A stretch of 64,000 nucleotides of DNA, from assembly GCA_038380435.1 (NCBI GenBank), contig JAWZYU010000013.1, forward strand, positions 64,622,446 through 64,686,445, in the 5' to 3' direction. The notes beneath the pieces are model-generated. The model was not told the origin of the DNA. It searched no databases and saw only the letters and a program-made list of their open reading frames with translations. Below, in pieces: positions 1 to 11,556 of the stretch (position 1 is its first letter; each line of letters begins with the position of its first letter). This stretch comes from Ryuthela nishihirai. Taxonomy: Eukaryota; Arthropoda; Arachnida; Araneae; Heptathelidae. The position numbers and the translations under genes are program-made.

Positions 1-1120
1 TTTCGATCGACGCATGATCTGCTTGTGTTGGAAAGGTGAAACTTATTTTGTATTGTCTGAGTAAAAACTTAAGCCATACTGAGTATAAAGCGATGTTTTT
101 GCAGTCATTTATTTCAAAGTTTCACATGGGACTTGTCCACAAAAATAAAACTTATCTATGTTCAAAGGGTAAAAATATTTACATAATTTTTTTCATTTGT
201 TAAAAAGTGCATATGCTTAAACATGATTCTTCTAACACATAGATAGTTAGATACACTAGAACCAAAGAACATTACACATGAAATTCCAAAACTTTACATC
301 TGATGTTCGAATTATGTCCTTAAAAATGTCAAACACATGTGCAGTAACATACATTGCTAAATACAGGTCTCCAAATTTCGACAGAGCAAAATTATTTTTA
401 AGTAGTAGTGTTAAACCCCTTAAGAATAGTTGTTATCATCAGTGTTAAAATAGTACTATTGCTTATCAGTGTGTTAAAACATTAGTGAATGCTGCTTGAA
501 TAAAATCACTTTGATAATTATTAAACAGATTTAAGCACATAATGATACTAATTAAGATGGAATTACGTTCCTACTACTCAGGTATAACTTTTTTCTTTGG
601 AAGTAATTTGCTATTATGGCAATTTTGCACAAAAATTATGACCTATTGTCACTATATAGAAAAAGCAACGTACACTTCATTATTTACTGCAGTTGCTTAA
701 AAATATCCAATATTTTTACAAGTTGATGTTAATTTCCAGAGCTTTAAATGTTTAATAACAGGTTAACTTTATATATATATTTTTCTAAAGGGAAATATAA
801 TCAGTCAGTATAAGGTAAAAATTTGGATATTAATATGTATTTATTGCAACCAATTTATGAATATAGCATAATCAACTTACATCCAGTAAAGATCCATTTT
901 TGTGGATGTACATGAAATTATAACAAACTAAAATTCAATGTAGCTCAATTAAATAATACATCAGGGTTACCATATGATGAAAACCAATTCAAAATTTCGT
1001 TTTTGAAAACTACTAAATTGTTTAGTATTCTCCTTCCATCATTTAATTGATCATACAATCTAGGGCTATTGTATATAAAACTATTTAAATTTCGTTTTAA
1101 TAATCCAATTATTAAAATAA
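1..1120. other. AT-rich DNA with no recognised feature
   Basis: No long open frame, tRNA-like head, inverted terminal repeat or conserved protein segment was recognised in this stretch on either strand. Confidence 0.5.
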
Positions 1121-1364
1121 TCTCTTATAGGATGTTGTCTGGGCCAGACTTACACATAAGCTACAGCTTAGGGTTTTGTAGTGTGAGGGACTGCAAAGTA
1201 ATGCATTTCAAGTTTTATTAGGTCATATTTTCTTTCTAAAATATTTAAATTAATCCAATTTGAAAACACTGTTCCTCTTAGCTTACCAATCCTAGAATGT
1301 TTTCACTATACGAGTTCCATATTGTTTTAATGTTCCGTAAAATCAGAATAAGAAATACATGCAA
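1121..1364 (+). repeat. old interspersed repeat, left part
   Basis: The segment around 1155-1380 (motif ACATAAGCTACAGCTTAGG, then scattered matches such as GTTTTCAC and TTTTAATGTTCC) resembles 7335-7640 in the same order. The matching 3' end, a motif like TTAAGGCCTCAGATGGT, appears only at about 1905-1985, after a CpG-rich stretch, so the copy looks split. Confidence 0.45.
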
Positions 1365-1905
1365 ATCCCGTTAAAACGCGATGCGAATGTGACTACTTTT
1401 TTTGTCATATGAAACGTAATTTTTCACTCAAAAACTACACATTGGATTCCTTGTGTAATTTCGTGTACACGTGGGCGATATTTTCACTCCAGCACGAATT
1501 CCCGATACTTGTTATCGTTTGACATCCGGAAGAATACCGCAGTTGATCCATTTACTTGTAACCTTTCGTTGCTTTTTGTAACCAGTTTGATTTGTATTTC
1601 AAATGAACAAACAAATACCAATGGAACCACGTGAAAAGCTAAAAATGGTAAAAAAAGTTTATAGTACAAACTTTATTACTGATTTTAAATACTTTATCGT
1701 AGTCAAGACATGATTGAAACAATGCAATATATTTATATTTTTTCCGAGTTCCTCTATTGCAATTTATAGCGCGCAATTGGCCGATGTACGTTTGAATGAC
1801 GAAAAATGGCTCGAAATTTGGCTAATACGATCCCTCTTATATCGCGATGCGATTCTTTGGACCTCGAGCACCGGTTATAACTGGATTTACCTGTATATAT
1901 ATTTT
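1365..1905. other. CpG-rich patch of unknown nature
   Basis: This stretch is rich in CG dinucleotides (for example around 1378, 1470, 1768, 1842 and 1868) in a window where CG is otherwise rare outside young SINEs. It holds CACGTG at about 1471 and 1628. On the minus strand there is a TATAAAT next to GCGCGC near 1763. A minus-strand open frame runs 1675-1484 after an in-frame double stop and has no ATG at its start. It contains a hydrophobic run and a possible acceptor ending at about 1644. The patch could be a promoter or first exon, or a younger insertion in the repeat that surrounds it. I do not recognise a protein. Confidence 0.3.
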
Positions 1906-2690
1906 GACTTTTGAATTTTTAGGGCTCCTTAAACTTCCTCTTGGGCCTTTTAAATCTGCTATTAAGGCCTCAGATGGTATGTAATAGATGATGTAATAGC
2001 ATTGCATTTAGTGAAATGTTGGAAAAGGTAAATTAAAATTCTAAAAAATAAATCATTGAGTATTTGTTTAGTTATTTTGTATGCATCAAAATAAACATAG
2101 AAAATAATATAAATTAAAATCATTAGAAAGTTTTTAAAACACTTGAAATCCTCTTGTATTTAAAATACTTCAAGTGTAGAAAAAAGGAATGGAGCATATG
2201 TATTTGTTGTAAATCAGAGACGCACAACTTTGTGGGTGTAGACATTTTTTGTGGACTGATCAAATCAAAGAAAATATAATCTGCCAAACGTAGTTATTAA
2301 AAATCAGTTAACAATTCGAATAGTGAGGCATGCATGTAGCTTGTAATGCCTTTTACTAGAGTAGTAAATAATTCATCTTTATTGTTACACAAAAAATTGT
2401 TCTTTGTTATTATGGATATTAATAAAAGTTGCAGAAAATTACGCCTTCATTAATTGGTGAAGTCCATTGTGAAGACAATTGGGTATGTCAGAACCTAAGC
2501 CAATTTACTTCAAATTTTGTCTATATCAATTCTTACTGAATAGAATAATTCTACTAAAACAATTTTATTATTCTCGTTAATATTCATTAAAAGTAAACCT
2601 TTATTTTGCTGACACAATAATATTTTAAAGTGAAATTGTAAAATTTCACTTCTGTCTTTAAATTTCCTAAGTGCACTATATGCTAATATA

Positions 2691-3233
2691 CAGGGTGTTT
2701 CAAAACTCTCTGTAAAAATTTCAATGGGATAGGAATGCTAGAGAGCGCCGACAGAAATATCGGTGGAGCTGATTCACACCAAGGCTACGGTGCAACAGCT
2801 CCTGTGCTTGTACCTGGATTGACCTCAATCCACCTCTGGTTAATACGGGGTGGGGAGTGGGTCCCGAAGGACCCACTCCCCATGATTTTCTCCCGACCAG
2901 TGTCATGCACGTTTGGCACGTCTGTTTGGGAAGCGCTATTGGTACAACTTCACAGCAGCTCTTCCATTGGCAGCCCATAGGCCAGATGCATGTCAGCCAT
3001 CTCAGCAGTCATTAAACAGTTATACGTAATGTGTCTGATTTAGGAATGCTGACGGCAAACACAAGTCGTTTGTCTGTTCCCACTTCTCCCCTCTAGCCAA
3101 TTGCAGCACCGCCAAACAGTGCCCTCTAGCACGGAACAGTTATGTCAACGGACATACATTTATAGACGAAAAAGGTTTGTTTTTGTGTTCCCTATCTTCC
3201 ATTGAAATTTGTACAGAGTTTTGAAACGCCCTG
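2691..3233. mobile_element. mariner-type MITE with 40-bp terminal inverted repeats
   Basis: The left end CAGGGTGTTTCAAAACTCTC and the right end (minus strand CAGGGCGTTTCAAAACTCTG) form inverted repeats of about 40 bp, both continuing to CAATGG. TA dinucleotides flank both ends (2689-2690 and 3234-3235), the target-site duplication of the Tc1/mariner group. The 543-bp interior has no transposase that I can read. It carries a perfect hairpin at 2852-2881: a 13-bp stem of GGGGAGTGGGTCC around a CGAA loop. Confidence 0.8.
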
Positions 3234-3506
3234 TATATATTTTCGTAATAATTTTTGCATTGAATTTCAATGAGTCCCTTGAATGTCTTTTTAATAGTGC
3301 AGAAAAATAAAAATGGTTTTAAACTCACTCAGCTTATACTATAGAGATTTGAATTTTTAATGCAATATGGGATAGCCCATATGAAAAATTTGGGATTGGC
3401 CAGTGAAGTATTCAAAAAGCCGCAAAAGAGTTCAAAATCAGGTTCTATTACAAGTGAACTTCAATTTTTAAAGCAGTACATAGTTATTAGTTGTTTACCT
3501 CTAAAT

Positions 3507-3800
3507 GACACTTTTATGCACACAATGGGTTAAATGACCAGGTCATGAGGTTTAGAATTGACCCATAGGACAGCTGTTTAGGGGATATGTGGAACCTCTT
3601 GTAAGTCCATCTAGCATGTTCTTTAATGTTCAGACATACGATATGATGATCACCAATATATGGGGCGACAGCTTAATGTTTAATAAGATGGATGGCAGTC
3701 TGTCCAAGATTAATCTCAATGAATTGAGACTAAACCTGAGAGCGTGGTGAACGAATGCTTGCTCCAGTAATATGGGCAGGATAGGGATAATTTGTATGTA
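3507..3800 (-). mobile_element. SINE family A, heavily decayed copy
   Basis: Several colinear pieces match the reverse orientation of the family A consensus: GCACACAATGGGTTAAATG, GCATGTTCTTTAATGTTC, a GGGGCGACAGCTTAATG-like stretch and TGGGCAGGATAGGG. The tRNA-like head is not readable. It is much older than the copies at 5903 or 20957. Confidence 0.55.
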
Positions 3801-5494
3801 TGGATCATCAGTCATTTGGATCATCAGTCATTTGGGAAATTATAGAGTGAAGGGGTTCCAAAGTTGTTAAAGACAGCATCTTTTCAACAAAGAATCAAAT
3901 GCACTTCTCTATTCAGCATGCCCCATGTAAAAATTACAGCAATAGCCAGGAACGAAATACGGGTATTATTTCTATTCAAATTTTCAGAACCTGAAGATTT
4001 TCAGAATTTTAGGGCACAATTGTATGAAAGATTGCAATGGCTAATTTAGTTACTAAATTAAAGGCATTTTCAACGATAAATTATTTAAACTGGTATACAG
4101 TTGTTGAAAAAAAGGTTTTGTGGATTTATTCAGTTAAGATTCTGCAAAGCCCATTTATTAATACTCTATTCAAAACAGCTCACTTCAGAAATTCGAATGT
4201 CCTTATTTTATTATTCACTTCTAAAAGTCTTTAAATTTGTCTAGATAGTAATTAGCATATATTTCCTAAGTGTACTGTATGCCGATTTTTTTCCCATTAC
4301 AGTCAACACGCTTATATCTGCAATATTTTAAAAACATTGAAGAATGAAAAAAAACCATACAAAAATTAGTTATGTTGGCTGGTTGTGGTCGTTGGTTCTG
4401 GCGCCAAAGTTTTCCAGTGTTGCCAATCTACAATTTCCACTGAAAAACAAGAAGTTAGAAAACATTCCAAAAATTTGACTTGAAGCATTAATTGGGAACT
4501 GTGAAAATTGGCTAAGACAGTTCCCCATTTTATATTTTAGTTTATTTTTCACATTAACTGTCAGAGAAAATAATGGCAAACAAGATCTCTGAAAGACACC
4601 TATTGCAAACACAACTAAATCATATATGGTAAAAATGATTTTTCTCTTTGCTTTCAGATAAAGAGTGGAAACTTCTTAGAAATAATTTGTCTCGTTATCG
4701 TAGTAAATACAACGATAGGTGGTTTACCATCTGTCTTGAGCTCATCTGAAGAGTTCTTTTTTATCAGTGTTTTTTTTTTCAGTTATACATGACAATATGA
4801 CCAGTGGTGTTATTCCATTTCATTAACTACTAATTTTCTTCAACTGTTATTTTTATTTACTATTATTTTTCAGCCACAGTGATAACAAAAGCATTCAGGT
4901 AATCAATTTCTGAGGTTTGAATTAGGGTCCTATTATAGACTTAAATTTGTAATAATAAAGGGTGGGATAGAGTATCTATCAGTTTAAACAAATTAGGGTG
5001 AATTAGCTATGTGGCACCACTGAATATGACTGCTATGATCTAAATCTTAAATGTGTAGGATTTGGAAGAATCAACTTTTTTTTTTTATAAATTTAGTGTT
5101 TCCATAAAAAATGTGAAATGTTTTCTGAAATATAGTGTTATTCCAATGGTATTTGCATAAGATCTACATTTATGCAGCATATCCTACAATACATAAAAAA
5201 GAGGTTAATCCCTGCTTTCAATAACTCTTTTGCATGGCACATAGAATGTTAAATGGGAGTTTTAATGGGAAGTTATCTTCTTAACAGCTGTATATGGGTC
5301 TCTCTTTGGAACACAATCACTTTTTGAGCATAGGAATACATGAGTGTAAAACATGAAAATTCTGTAATGGTGTCATATATCTATTTAAAAATATGGCTAT
5401 ATGTCATATATCTATTTAAAAAAAAGTCACACATTCTCTTTGTTGTGCAAAAAGACTTATGACTACTAAATTTAACAAATATCAAATATACTCA

Positions 5495-6545
5495 ATACAC
5501 ACTATATGCAAAAATTACAATCCCATGTTATATCAATGAGAAGATTACTTTGAAGCCCAGTAACTTTTAAAATGAGCATTTTGCAGTAAAATGTGACCGA
5601 AGATAAATTAAAGATCTCAATCAAATCTATCTATATTTTGATTTTCAGCACTAAGAGCAAGGTACTTTAAGGAAGTTTTTTTTTTCAGCAAAAAGAACTA
5701 TTTTTTAGGAACTAGGCATTTAAGTGTTTTTGAAGCGGAAATATTTAACAGCAATACCATTGCTAAGAAACTTCTGCGATATTGATGAATATTGAAGAAA
5801 AACTTTTAAAATATACACTTATTTAATTAAACGCCTGAAAATAATACTTATTATCGAAGTTTTAATTATCTTTTGAGGTAAATTCTTATGACTACGATTG
5901 CTGGGCGGGGGTGGCTCAGTCGGTAGCGCGCCAGGCTCGTAATCTGTAGTTCCCAGGTTCGAGTCCCAGCTGGGTCAGCGTTGAGATTTATCTCCGCAAA
6001 AATTCCCCGCCCTGCCCACGGTCAGTAGGGGACACCGATGGGCTTGGAAAGGCCGCCGTCCGTCGGATGGGACGTTAAGCCGTGGCCCCGTGTGCGGGAG
6101 AGCCATACCCTGTGCACGTTAAAGAACACGCTGGATGGCCTTGACGGGAGGCTACCATCTGTCTCCCAACAGCTGTTCCAGTGGGTCCCCTCCCCCAACC
6201 TTCTCTGAGCCTTCGGGGTCCATGTGACCTGGCCATTTAGCCCATGGTGTGCAAAAAAGTGCCGCTCAGAGGTAAAACAACCCAACCCAACCTACGATTG
6301 CTGTTATTAAATATCTAAACTTCCATAACTCTTTAAATACCAAATGAGTATTGTGGAAAATAGAGTTTCACATAGATTTGATTAAGATCTTTATCTTCAC
6401 TCACATTTTACCATAAAATGCTTATTTTAGAAGCAACAGAGATTCAAACTTAATTTCTCGTTAGCATAATATAGGGTTTTAACTTTTGAACTCCTTTAGA
6501 ATCACAAGGCAAAATTTTGTGAAATAAATGTGTATATTGCCAAAA
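5495..6545. mobile_element. large foldback (inverted-repeat) element
   Basis: The stretch 5515-5660 is an inverted copy of 6340-6495. In both arms one reads AGCATTTT..GTAAAATGTGA, GAAGATAAA and ATCAAATCTAT, and the outer parts (near 5530 and 6450) also match. Terminal motifs resemble TACACACTATATG and TATACACATTTATTT. No coding capacity is seen. The spacer between the arms carries a SINE A insertion. A related stretch with TTTTGAGGTAAATTCTTATG occurs at about 37991, matching 5872-5891. This is probably a nonautonomous DNA transposon of the Tc1/mariner type, but the exact ends are uncertain. Confidence 0.6.
5903..6291 (+). mobile_element. SINE family A, best-preserved copy, with target-site duplication
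   Basis: A tRNA-derived SINE of about 389 bp. The head GGTGGCTCAGTCGGTAGCGC is an A box and GGTTCGAGTCCCAGC is a B box of RNA polymerase III. The tRNA-like part most resembles Met or Thr tRNA. The unrelated body runs to GCCGCTCAGAGGTAAAAC and a short CAACCCAACC tail. An 11-bp target-site duplication, CTACGATTGCT, stands at 5892-5902 and 6292-6302. Many CpGs survive, which suggests a young copy. It sits inside the foldback element 5495-6545. Confidence 0.9.
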
Positions 6546-7334
6546 ATTGCCTCAAAGTGTCAATAGCTCAGGTCTGGTCTTCAGAACAAATAAATGCAAT
6601 ATTCTTGTGCAATATTATCATTGCCCATTTGTACATAATGCCCATTACTGCACAACATACTGCTGTATGAATATATACATGTATATTTATAGAACTGCAT
6701 TTTATCCTGAAATAAAAAATAATACAATTTAAATGAAACTTTTGTTTAAAGTTGCAAAAATTTCTGAAGATTTTAAATACCTTTTTCTGATTAATTAATA
6801 TTCTTAAATACAATTGAATTTATATAGGACAATGCTATTCCTTTTCATATCAAAAAGTGTAAATAATGTATTTTTACATTTGTACAGGGATGGGTATTCC
6901 ATATTTTTTTTGTAATTCATAATTATAAGTACACCATTTTACTTTTTTTTCACTAACATATTAAGTGTTCATTTGGACTACCAATTTCATGGGATGCTTT
7001 TGTTTACTATGTATAAATTTTCAGCAAAGATCATTACACATGTAGATCATATCACTATGGATTACAAAAGTATTTTTCCTTAGTCAATGTTCCCAGCCAT
7101 AAAATTATGGTTAACATGCTATCATTATAAAAGTTACAAATTCGTACAGTTCCAACTGAGATAAGAATGTTATGAACTTTTTTCCACTTGTTAAATCTAT
7201 TATTCAGTTATAACTCGCAGGCAAGATTTAATTATTAACTTACTTAAACCTTTTACCTATTTAACTAAAAAATGTAGGTCTGAGCTTTATTTTTTGCTGC
7301 ACAATGTGCTAATTGGTCAGTTCGCAATGATCTA

Positions 7335-7650
7335 AGGTTATCAATATGCATAAGCTACAACTTAGAGCCTCATGATTATGAGGAGCCTCAAAAATTTAAG
7401 TTTGAAGTTTACTGTCATGATGTTTCTTTTATATTCATATTAATCTATTGTGCAAACATTCTTCATCTGTTTAACAGTCATTATTGCATACCAATGCTAG
7501 TATGTTTTCACCACATTAATTTCATATTTAAGTTTTAATGTTCCCTTCAACCAGAAAAATAAATATGTAACTTATTTCAACATTCGAAATTTGGGGACTT
7601 CTTAAAATTATTGTAGCTTAGGGCCTCAGATGGTCAAAGTCCGGCCCTGT
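7335..7650 (+). repeat. old interspersed repeat, unsplit copy
   Basis: It begins near TGCATAAGCTACAACTTAG and ends with TAGGGCCTCAGATGGTC. It matches the two separated blocks at about 1155-1364 and 1905-1985. No ORF or termini are defined and the class is unknown. Confidence 0.45.
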
Positions 7651-8676
7651 CAATATGATTATATTTTGGTCGCTCCCCCACCCCCACTTCTCCTATTGAG
7701 TACGCCAGGAAATATGATTTCTTGTGTTAATGGATAATGCAACATCATTTTCTTTCTTATTTGGCATTAATAATCCATTCAGTACTAAAATTTATTTGAG
7801 GCAACAGATCTGAGATCTAATGACTTGTCATAAGATTACAGCTGATATTGGTGAATTTAGATTAATATCAGTTTCAAAGTTAGCTTGATTTTATTATTAT
7901 GAATAAAATTTGTCTTCATATACAAATCATTTATGAGAATTAATTTATATTAATATCTCAAGATTACAATGCAACATAAATCTTTTCAAGTGTATCTGAA
8001 AATTTTGATCCTGTTTGTTACTCTCCCCAATCCCATTGCCATAGAAAACACTTCCTGTAATGGACTTTTTAATAGTGGGTAACCAACCATACAAGGACCC
8101 TAAGGATAAGAATATAGAGCACACTGGGCAGCTATTAGGGACAGATAGAAGTCTTCTTTTGAAGCCCCACATTGTGTGGTTTTATGATCACAAGACAAAT
8201 GGTTCTTCTATATGCAATGAGATAAAATTTCAATGTCCTACTCAACAAATGATAATCATTCCGAGCGCAATGGTGTCATCCAACTCACTGAGGTAGATAT
8301 GCAAACCTGTGGTAAGTGCAAATGGGCATGGAAAATTTCATTGTTGAAAACGTTGGTACGTTGGTACTAGAAACTGAGAACATCTGGTTAATTTCTGGTA
8401 CACTGATGAATATAATGCTTCATCATCAAATGGAATATACCATGACCTACTGATTATATATTAGGCCATTTGAACTATCTAGAAGATCTTATTTTCCACT
8501 GTTATGAAATTTAACCACAACAAAGGGGTAAACAAGTATCAACTGGAAGTGGAAACACATCCAGTATCCATAGAAGGATGTCAATTTAAATAACCTTGCA
8601 CATAAATCCAACATTATTACTAGCTATAATTCACAAAAAAATCCAGTGTTTTACAGTTATTTTACTCTCTGCAGTA

Positions 8677-8731
8677 CCTGCTCGAATCCAGGACCCTTTG
8701 ATCAGTAGCCAAGTGCACTAACCACTTAAAC
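8677..8731 (-). mobile_element. SINE family B, 5' fragment
   Basis: The reverse of the family B tRNA-like head is readable: CTCGAATCCAGGACC, then TGATCAGTAGCCAAGTGCAC and TAACCAC. The body is missing. Confidence 0.6.
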
Positions 8732-8962
8732 TGTGTTTAAATTATATATGTTCATTAATATTAAATTATATATTGCCCACCAATGTTGGCAGTACATCTA
8801 TCAACAATGGTGAGCAATTGCCTGTTTAAAATAAATGCTTCACTTATCTTAGCAAATACAACTCATATATGTTAACTAAACATTTGCACCAAAGTTACAG
8901 TAACATCAATCAGTGTGAGTAATGTTCTAGAGCAGGGCATTTGGTTTGTCAAAGCATTAATG

Positions 8963-9178
8963 GGGGTACTCCTGTGGCTGAGTGGTTAGCACACTAGCTA
9001 CTGATCTAAGGGACCTAGGTTCGAGCCTCAGGTAAGGTATGGATGTTGTTTTTCAACTGAAGTCCCCCCATCCTCAGAGACCTACTATGACATATAAACT
9101 GATAGGCTTTTGTCAGATCTCTGTGGTAAGCAGCTGCTTGAGGGGGGATTTTTTTTTTACCAAAATCTAATATTCAGC
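8963..9178 (+). mobile_element. SINE family B copy
   Basis: A tRNA-derived SINE. Its head, TGTGGCTGAGTGGTTAGCAC, resembles Leu or Ser tRNA, and the B box is GGTTCGAGCCTC. The body ends in GTCAGATCTCTGTGGTAAGC and AGCTGCTTGAGG, followed by a T-rich tail. It has fewer CpGs than the copy at 9933. Confidence 0.8.
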
Positions 9179-9932
9179 TAATTTTATATAGAAAAAAATT
9201 AATATTATTTTCATGAAGGGGGCATTTGGCTCAAAAAGGTTGGGAACTGCTACTCTAGAGCTTGTATAGTTGCTTTACTTGATAAAGGTCCAGTAGTTGG
9301 CATATGATGAAATGTTTAAAAACAGAATACACTCTTAGTGTTCTGATGTTAGAAAATTACTGGCTCAGACTGCCTCTTACACTGAATGCTGTTTGATGGT
9401 TGATGACAGTAGATTTAGCAGCGGATGTAACTTATATCCTGAATAACAGTCGTTTTAGATCACACATTAGTTGAAGTTACTGGCTGCTGTTGAATTATTC
9501 ATGCATACAAATACACATCACAGTAAGACAACTGAAGTTGACTCACTTCGTGGTAGGCTATTACTGATGTTCTTGTATCCTCAGTTTAACAATATTGGTG
9601 AGCATTTTTCCAATATAAGTTTATGAAGCAATTAAAAGTAAAATCAATTAAACGTAACTCCAACTTAAGATGATACTGTTCAAAAATGCATTTTCATGTG
9701 GAAGGCTTCATTTGTTAATGAAATGCTGGTGAAGAGGGAAATTTAACAGTTCATCCCTCTAGCAATGCTCCTGAATATTAAGTTCCTGTAATGTACAGGA
9801 ACTGACAACTTTAATTCATACTTTTAATTCGTATATTTCTATATTGTATATTTCAAATTTTCTACATTGTATTACTTTTATGCATGACTGCATAAAACTG
9901 AGATTAACAGCAATTTGCCATATTTAGATAAA

Positions 9933-10160
9933 GGCTCTCCCGTGGCCGAGTGGTTAGCACGCTTGGCTACTGATCTAAGGAACCTGGGTTCGAGCCCCAG
10001 TATTAGGCATGGATGTGTGTGTGTCGTTTTTCTGCTGAGGTCCTGGCATCCTCTCAGATCTCCTACTGTGGCATATAAACTGACAGGCTCCTGTCAGACC
10101 TCTGTGGCAAGCAGCTGCTTGAGGGTTTTTTTTTCTCCCAATCAAAATCTAAATGAAATA
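9933..10160 (+). mobile_element. SINE family B, well-preserved copy
   Basis: The head CCCGTGGCCGAGTGGTTAGC and B box GGTTCGAGCCCC are intact. The 3' half holds two perfect palindromes, CTGACAGGCTCCTGTCAG (10080-10097) and CAAGCAGCTGCTTG (10108-10121), followed by a T run. The head does not form a full tRNA because it lacks a complete acceptor stem, so this is a SINE and not a tRNA gene. Confidence 0.85.
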
Positions 10161-11256
10161 TAACAGTATATTGCAAACCAATATCCATCCCTAATATTGC
10201 ACCCCCCACAATTCATCTCACCCAATGGATTATAAACAATCTGCATTAAGCTTTAAGGGCATACAGATACTGTTCCACCAAATCATTACTTAAACAAGAA
10301 CTGAATTTTATCTTTTATAAATATATTATATATATTTAGTTATAGTAAAAGGGGTACAGGCATACAGAATATTCCACTAATTTCATAAACAAAATTCATA
10401 ATCGAGTTTCAATTTGAGCAGATTTACAACCAATCCCTGCTCAATTAAACAATAAGAATCAGTACAACATTAATCTCCTTTACCTTGAAGACTTTCACAT
10501 GCTTTAAGAGTTCTATTTTCACTAGTAACATCAGAAGTTGAATAATTAACCATTCCCGGGTCACCGTCGAACATAGACATTGAAAGAATCCAAAATGAGT
10601 GGTCAAGGACGTCTTTTGTACACACATGAAACTTCGATTTAAAAAAAAATGTCGATTGAAAACTTTGTTAGCATATTTTTTAAAGTTACGCAATTCAAAT
10701 TTTAAAAATATTTTCTTTTTTTCATTTGATGCATATTTTATTACACTATAATGGAAATAATTTGTTAAAGCCAGCTGGTTGCCATTTCTTAGAAGCACCA
10801 TAGGGTATTGCCGATTTGTTTGTTAATGTTACTCTGTGCTGAAGCAATCACCTGATTTGGGCTCGCAAGTTTGATTTGAATCATTATCAACAAATTTTTC
10901 CTTAAAGTTTTGAAAATCTCCTATAAATGAACAAAAAAAACTGCCATTTTTAAAAACAGAATTTTTTAGAATTGCCACAATTTTTTTTCCGTTTTACACT
11001 CCTTTCTGTCACAAACCTATTTTATTATTACTAGAATTATTTTTATCATTTATCCCAGCATTCTATGCATCTTTACTGCCTTTCAGATTGAAACTGTAAC
11101 TAACAAAAGCTTTCTTAGAAAGCAAATCGAGCTGCAGTTCCAAAGTTTCCTGCAGCCTAAAGTAGGTCAAGTAGCAGGTGTAGTTGAATACAGTGACCTT
11201 GTTATTGCTCACACTTGCAGTGACCCTATAGTAAATGTTTACCGAAAGAGTTCTTT
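10161..11256. other. no recognised feature
   Basis: AT-rich sequence. A minus-strand open frame of 118 codons at 10801-10445 has no recognisable motif and is probably a chance frame. Confidence 0.4.
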
Positions 11257-11556
11257 TTGGTAAAGGAGTCGGCAAACTCCTTTAAGCAGCATAATGTGCA
11301 GAGAGAGACTCCATTGGCTTAGCCATGTTGCCCGTATGGATAATTATAGATTAGCGAAATAGTGTGCCTAAAGGCCTCAGAAAGAGGGGGAGACAGGATG
11401 AGATGGGCAAACAATGTCAAACAGTATCTTCTTAGATTGGTATGAAGTGGCTAGATGCAGCAGATGTAGCTCAGGACAGATATGCTTGGAGAACTAAATT
11501 GCACAGTCTGGTTGAACCTTCGTGGCCCATAGCTACTTGATGATGATGATGACGAT
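11257..11556 (+). mobile_element. RTE-type LINE, 3' fragment
   Basis: This is a 5'-truncated copy of the LINE at 46906-50220, in the opposite orientation. It covers the C-terminus of the reverse transcriptase ORF. Shared stretches include GTGCAGAGAGAGACTCC, TTGCCCGTATGGATAATTAT and GATGTAGCTCAGGACAGATA. It ends in the same short microsatellite tail (TGATGATGATGATGACGA), the typical 3' end of RTE elements. The frame is broken. Confidence 0.85.

Noticed and set aside
1484..1675. Minus-strand frame as the first exon of a secreted protein
   Set aside because: The frame has no ATG after the preceding double stop. A spliced internal exon is possible but unsupported, so it is kept only as part of the CpG-rich patch.
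5903..5975. tRNA-like sequence that might be a real tRNA gene
   Set aside because: It has A and B boxes but no proper acceptor stem, is followed by a shared 300-bp body, and occurs many times with target-site duplications. It is the head of SINE A.
10445..10801. 118-codon minus-strand open frame
   Set aside because: No motif, composition like translated AT-rich DNA, no splice or promoter context; probably chance.
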